10,326 nt of DNA from positions 1 through 10,326 of the forward strand of contig JAPULM010000365.1 in assembly GCA_027294925.1 (NCBI GenBank), read 5' to 3'. The notes beneath the pieces were generated by a model. That model was not told where the DNA came from, searched no databases, and worked only from the letters and a program-made list of their open reading frames with translations. This stretch comes from a bacterium (GTDB lineage: Bacteria; Tectomicrobia; Entotheonellia; Entotheonellales; Entotheonellaceae). Shown here piece after piece: positions 7,740-10,326 of this stretch. Positions within the stretch are counted from its first letter, which is position 1. The number at the start of each line of letters is the position of its first letter. The translations under genes and the position numbers were made by a program.

Positions 7740-7811
7740 ACTCCCTCCTTACGACCATCATGCAAGCGAACGCACAGCATCCAACGGAAAGCACTGCACG
7801 CAGGACTAAGA

Positions 7812-8198
7812 TTAAATATCTTCAGGATCTTTGGCCAACAGCTCTAGCATTCGCATGAGATGATCGAGACGCTCGCCAAACTGAGCCCGTTCCTGCCGCA
7901 ACGACTGGAGCTTATGCTCCGCTCGGGTTACCCGCTCACGCCACGTCTGGAGGGCCTCACCCTCGCCGGCACCATGTGCAGAACGATGCGGTAAAGAATG
8001 CTGTCGTAGAAAACGACGCTGACTCTCCGGCACAACATTGGCAAACCAGCATCCCTGACTCTCGACGACCGAAACAATAATATAGTCCTGCTCTCTATAC
8101 TGGAAATACTCACCAACTTCGAGAAGATCACGCTCGATCAAACATTCAACACCGGACGAGGCATTGGTGAAGCCATAGAAATTACAGCGCACCTGCAT
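7812..8198 (-). CDS. Small hypothetical protein with C-terminal coiled coil
   Basis: This 128-aa protein is not recognised. Residues 1-58 look like a compact beta-rich domain (MQVRCNFYGF, then EYFQYREQDYIIVSVVES and CWFANVVPES) with Cys5, Cys19 and Cys50. Residues about 83-123 are a charged helix (LQTWRERV to LLAKD) predicted to form a coiled coil. No signal peptide or membrane segment is seen. I chose ATG 8198, preceded by GGAGGGGG eight nt upstream, over a TTG at 8216 that overlaps that SD. It appears to be the first gene of a pair with the downstream coiled-coil/TPR gene, and the two may form a complex through their helices. That is inference from adjacency. Confidence 0.72.
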   Translation of the reverse strand: MQVRCNFYGFTNASSGVECLIERDLLEVGEYFQYREQDYIIVSVVESQGCWFANVVPESQRRFLRQHSLPHRSAHGAGEGEALQTWRERVTRAEHKLQSLRQERAQFGERLDHLMRMLELLAKDPEDI

Positions 8199-8255
8199 GC
8201 AAACATCCCCCTCCAACCCTGAGGGCTCTAAACATCCAACCCAAAACAGCTTGAC

Positions 8256-8283
8256 TTTAAAGGAGATTGCCTTCGCTTGTCAA
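8256..8283 (-). promoter_or_regulatory. Possible sigma70 promoter for the two small coiled-coil genes
   Basis: On the minus strand a perfect TTGACA (8283-8278) is followed after 16 bp by TTTAAA (8261-8256, 4 of 6 consensus). A transcript starting near 8249 would have a leader of about 50 nt before the ATG at 8198. It lies just past the stop codon of the acyl-CoA synthetase remnant, as expected for an independent unit. Confidence 0.45.
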
Positions 8284-8315
8284 CGCGAAAGTCCCCAATT
8301 TCAAACGATTAAGGT

Positions 8316-8559
8316 TTACAACGCCTTGGTTTGTGGGCCACCCTGTGTTTTGCGGGCCACTTCACGTTGCCGCAATTCAACACGGCGAATTTTACCACTG
8401 ATGGTTTTCGGAAGCTCTGTAACGAATTCAATTTCACCCGGGTACTTATACGGCGCGGTCAACTGCTTAACATGCTCTTGCAATTTCCTCCGCCAAAGTT
8501 TGCAAGGGCTGATGCCCCGGGACGAGAACCACGAAGGCTTTGACCACCCCCTCGATCAT
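8316..8559 (-). pseudogene. Decayed C-terminal remnant of an AMP-forming acyl-CoA synthetase
   Basis: The minus strand encodes the C-terminal end of the AMP-binding (acyl/aryl-CoA synthetase) family in two frames. The first segment, about 8559-8485, reads [16 protein letters not shown] and onward to LAEE. The second, 8483 to the TAA at 8318-8316, reads [16 protein letters not shown] and then [16 protein letters not shown], which contains the family's C-terminal catalytic lysine motif. The two segments join cleanly if one A is removed from the AAA at 8486-8484. Upstream of about 8560 the similarity fades, and the large N-terminal domain is absent: about 80 codons remain where the intact enzyme has 500 or more. 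It is therefore a gene relic, not a functional enzyme. Confidence 0.75.
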
Positions 8560-8696
8560 GTCGTTAAGCCGCTGTTCGGTCGCTATATACTTGCTTCCTG
8601 TGACAGCAAAATGAATTTCAGGACAACTAACCCTTCTTACATACCGCAGAGTGTGTCGGAGATCAAGAAAGAAAAGGGATATGAGACGCGCGGCCG

Positions 8697-8718
8697 GGCA
8701 CCCACCGGTCGGGGTGCC
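8697..8718. repeat. Perfect 7-bp stem-loop
   Basis: GGCACCC (8697-8703) and GGGTGCC (8712-8718) are exact reverse complements around an 8-nt loop that includes ACCGGT. There is no T-tract on either side, so a standard intrinsic terminator is unlikely. Confidence 0.4.
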
Positions 8719-8811
8719 GTTGCCTCGCCCATCATGCTTTCCACTTGATCTATAGGAGAACTTCTCGTAGAGTCGTGTCCTAGCAGGGTGCCGGAAACGA
8801 CCCTCACCCTG

Positions 8812-8843
8812 CCCTTCTCCCTAGCCAAGGAGAGGGGGGGGGG
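8812..8843. repeat. REP-like palindrome adjoining a G10 homopolymer
   Basis: CCCTTCTCC (8812-8820) pairs with GGAGAGGGG (8829-8837) with a single G-T wobble around an 8-nt loop; an upstream CCCTCACCC (8801-8809) adds to the C-rich side. This resembles the CCCTCACCC...CTCTCC/GGAGAGGG type of intergenic palindromic repeat common in bacterial genomes. A run of ten G residues (8834-8843) follows. Only one copy is visible, so a repeat family is inferred. Confidence 0.45.
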
Positions 8844-8957
8844 ATTTACGCCCGGATACTTAATCAATGATGCGGAGAGATGGTGAAAAACGCAAGGGGA
8901 TAAACGTCAACTGCAGCGTCACATGATGGCGAACATGCAACGCAAAGGAGAGTGAGC

Positions 8958-10307
8958 ATGGCAAAGCCGCTACGCATCGTACACTATTTGAACCAATTCT
9001 TTGGCGGCATCGGTGGCGAAGACGTGGCCAACGTCGGCGTATCGCTACATGAGGGGTCCATCGGTGCCGGACGTGCCCTACAGCAACAGCTAGGGCTGCA
9101 AGGGACGGTCGTCAGCACCTTGATGTGTGGGGACAATTACATCCACGATCAACGCCACCAGGCGTTGACCGAACTCGAAACCCACCTACGGACTTTGCAG
9201 CCGGATGTGTTAATGGCCGGCCCGGCTTTTGCTTCAGGCCGCTACGGGCTAGCTTGTGCCGAGGTGTGCAAAATTGCCGAAACAATAGGCGTGCCGTCCA
9301 TCACCGGTATGCATCCGGAAAATCCAGCCGCACAAGGCGCCTTAGCCGGCCTGCTGATGGTTCCAACCGGTGAAACCTCAACCGATATGGTTGACGCCTT
9401 GGCCGCCATGTGCCGTCTCGCCTTGAAACTCGGACACGGTGAGGACTTAGGGCCGGCTGAGATCGAAGGCTATCTGCCGCGCGGCACGCGTCGCGTCAAT
9501 AATCGTCAACAGCCCGGCTATAAACGCGCCCTTGACATGCTACAGACCAAATTGCGCGGTGATGCTTTTGTCACTGAAGTTCCAATTCATCTTCCGGAGC
9601 GCGTCATACCCGCGACGCCGCTAACCGATCTCTCGCAGGCTACCATCGCGATGGTCACCACCGGCGGTCTCGTCCGCACAGGTAATCCGGATAAGCAGGT
9701 ATCGGCCAATGCCACGCGTTACCATCGTCATTCGGTGGCGCAACTCAGCACCTTATCAGGCAAGGATTGGGAAGCTTATCACGCAGGTTATTTCAACCAC
9801 ATTGTCAACAGCAACCCGAACTACATTCTGCCCTTGAGCTTCCTGCGCGAGCTGGAAACGGAAGGCGCTATTGGCGGCGTCTTCGAATGGATGTACGCCT
9901 TACCCGGGGTGAGCACCCCGGTGGCCATCTCGCGTGGTCTAGGGCAACGTATTGCCGAGGACCTCAAGACAAGTCGCGTTGACGCCTGTCTCCTAGTCGC
10001 CACCTGAGGTACCTGTAATCGTTGCGGTGCAACGATCGCTAAAGAAATTGAACGAGTCGGTATTCCAGTCGGCATGATCTCAGCGATCTATGACCTGGCC
10101 CTCACCACCGGTGCCAATCGGGTCATCCGGGGTTCACGCATCGAGCATGTTTGCGGCGATCCCAATCTTGGCCCGGAAAAGGATTATGCGTTCGGCTTGC
10201 GGATTATCCAAACTGCGCTGCAAGCCATTTGCACGCCGGTGACGGAACCCACCCTATTTGATCCGTTGCAACACGCCTCAGGTCTGGAGCTTAGTCATGC
10301 AACTTGA
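8958..10307 (+). CDS. grdB: Selenoprotein of the glycine/sarcosine/betaine reductase component B family (GrdB-like), in-frame UGA = selenocysteine
   Basis: Both parts around the TGA at 10005-10007 are in the same frame and match GrdB along their length. The first part shows VHYLNQFFGGIGGE near the N-terminus, STLMCGDNY, AGPAFASGRYGLAC, GVPSITGM, EGYLPRGTRR, MVTTGGLV and GNPD. Across the TGA the sequence reads VATUGTCNRCGAT, the family's U-x-x-C-x-x-C motif, followed by KEIERVGIP and TTGANRVIRG. Read through, the protein is 449 aa with Sec at residue 350, the normal length and position for GrdB. In clostridial reductases this selenol attacks the Schiff-base-activated substrate bound to the pyruvoyl subunit and transfers the carbon fragment to GrdA. 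ATG 8958 follows AAGGAG (8945-8950) by seven nt and is preferred over GTG 8952. A SECIS-like hairpin follows the TGA, and a GrdE-like gene overlaps the end. Substrate and in vivo reaction are unknown here. Confidence 0.93.
10018..10036 (+). promoter_or_regulatory. Bacterial SECIS-like hairpin directing selenocysteine insertion
   Basis: ATCGTTGC (10018-10025) and GCAACGAT (10029-10036) form a perfect 8-bp stem closed by a GGT loop. The loop begins 18 nt after the TGA at 10005-10007. That is within the short spacing expected for bacterial SECIS elements bound by SelB, and the G-first loop recalls the GGU start of the E. coli fdhF element. It lies inside the coding sequence, as bacterial SECIS elements do. 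Confidence 0.82.
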
Positions 10308-10326
10308 AATGGGTACTTTTCCAGTC
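10297..10326 (+). CDS. grdE: Start of a probable GrdE-type component B subunit, 3'-truncated
   Basis: Only ten codons are in the window: MQLEMGTFPV. They follow TGGAG (10285-10289) at seven nt and overlap the end of the GrdB-like gene by 11 nt, which implies translational coupling. The opening resembles the M-(K/R)-L-E-(L/I)-G start of GrdE-type proproteins, which are cleaved to give the pyruvoyl-bearing subunit that works with GrdB. The call rests on this short match plus position; an unrelated downstream gene cannot be excluded. Confidence 0.5.
   Translation, partial: MQLEMGTFPV

Larger units (their letters stand above)
8560..8943. other. Non-coding stretch between the synthetase relic and the grd-like operon
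   Basis: No credible gene is visible on either strand. The first part may be unrecognisable debris of the acyl-CoA synthetase. It contains a 7-bp perfect stem-loop, a REP-like palindrome and a run of ten G residues, annotated separately. A short frame, 8923-8955 (MMANMQRKGE), ends 2 nt before the grdB start. It has no independent support beyond a possible coupling role. I could not read a convincing promoter for grdB here. Confidence 0.6.

Noticed and set aside
8197..8748. 183-codon plus-strand ORF
   Set aside because: It is antisense to the acyl-CoA synthetase relic and the start of the minus-strand small gene, has no family features, and its composition looks like an antisense shadow.
8923..8955. 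Mini-ORF MMANMQRKGE ending 2 nt before grdB
   Set aside because: Too short, with no clear ribosome binding site of its own; its end merely contains the grdB SD.
10005..10007. TGA as a genuine stop making grdB a pseudogene or truncated gene
   Set aside because: The TGA is exactly at the family's selenocysteine site, homology resumes in the same frame, and a SECIS-like hairpin follows at the right distance.
1..10326. CRISPR arrays, rRNA or tRNA genes, prophage or transposase genes
   Set aside because: No regularly spaced repeats, tRNA cloverleaf, rRNA sequence or transposase/integrase reading frame was seen on either strand.

Overview
The window is bacterial chromosomal DNA from a Gram-negative organism. 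It encodes a predicted outer-membrane barrel with a signal peptide, a lipoprotein, a fused CysN-CysC enzyme, and a selenoprotein that requires UGA recoding. Genes are dense, Shine-Dalgarno sequences are clear, and sigma70-type promoters can be read. I cannot assign a taxon. The gene content argues against a classical clostridium, although the right-hand gene belongs to the glycine/sarcosine/betaine reductase (Grd) family best known from clostridia.

Left part (1-3950, + strand). The window opens inside a cysNC gene for sulfate activation (ATP sulfurylase large subunit fused to APS kinase). Its true start lies to the left of the window. After a 171-bp gap with a good sigma70-like promoter and an overlapping perfect inverted repeat come two ABC-transporter ATPases of the dipeptide/oligopeptide type (dppD/oppD and dppF/oppF). 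No permease or binding-protein gene is next to them.

Middle part (3976-8316). A two-gene minus-strand unit encodes a small outer-membrane beta-barrel and, overlapping it by 11 nt, a large acidic lipoprotein of unknown function with an internal duplication. The barrel gene has an unusual start: its signal peptide extends upstream of any ATG, GTG or TTG codon in its frame. A VOC/glyoxalase-fold gene with its own promoter follows on the + strand. It converges on a minus-strand pair of small proteins with coiled-coil character, one of which also carries TPR repeats.

Gene-poor stretch (8217-8957). This holds a decayed C-terminal remnant of an acyl-CoA synthetase (minus strand, frameshifted), a stem-loop, a REP-like palindrome and a run of ten G residues.

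Right part (8958-10326, + strand). A gene apparently interrupted by TGA is in fact one reading frame of 449 codons. It is a GrdB-type selenoprotein whose TGA (10005-10007) sits in the family's U-x-x-C-x-x-C motif. It is followed at the expected distance by a perfect hairpin that fits a bacterial SECIS element. The first ten codons of a probable GrdE-type partner subunit overlap its end, so a grd-like operon begins here and runs off the right edge. This is the most notable content of the window.
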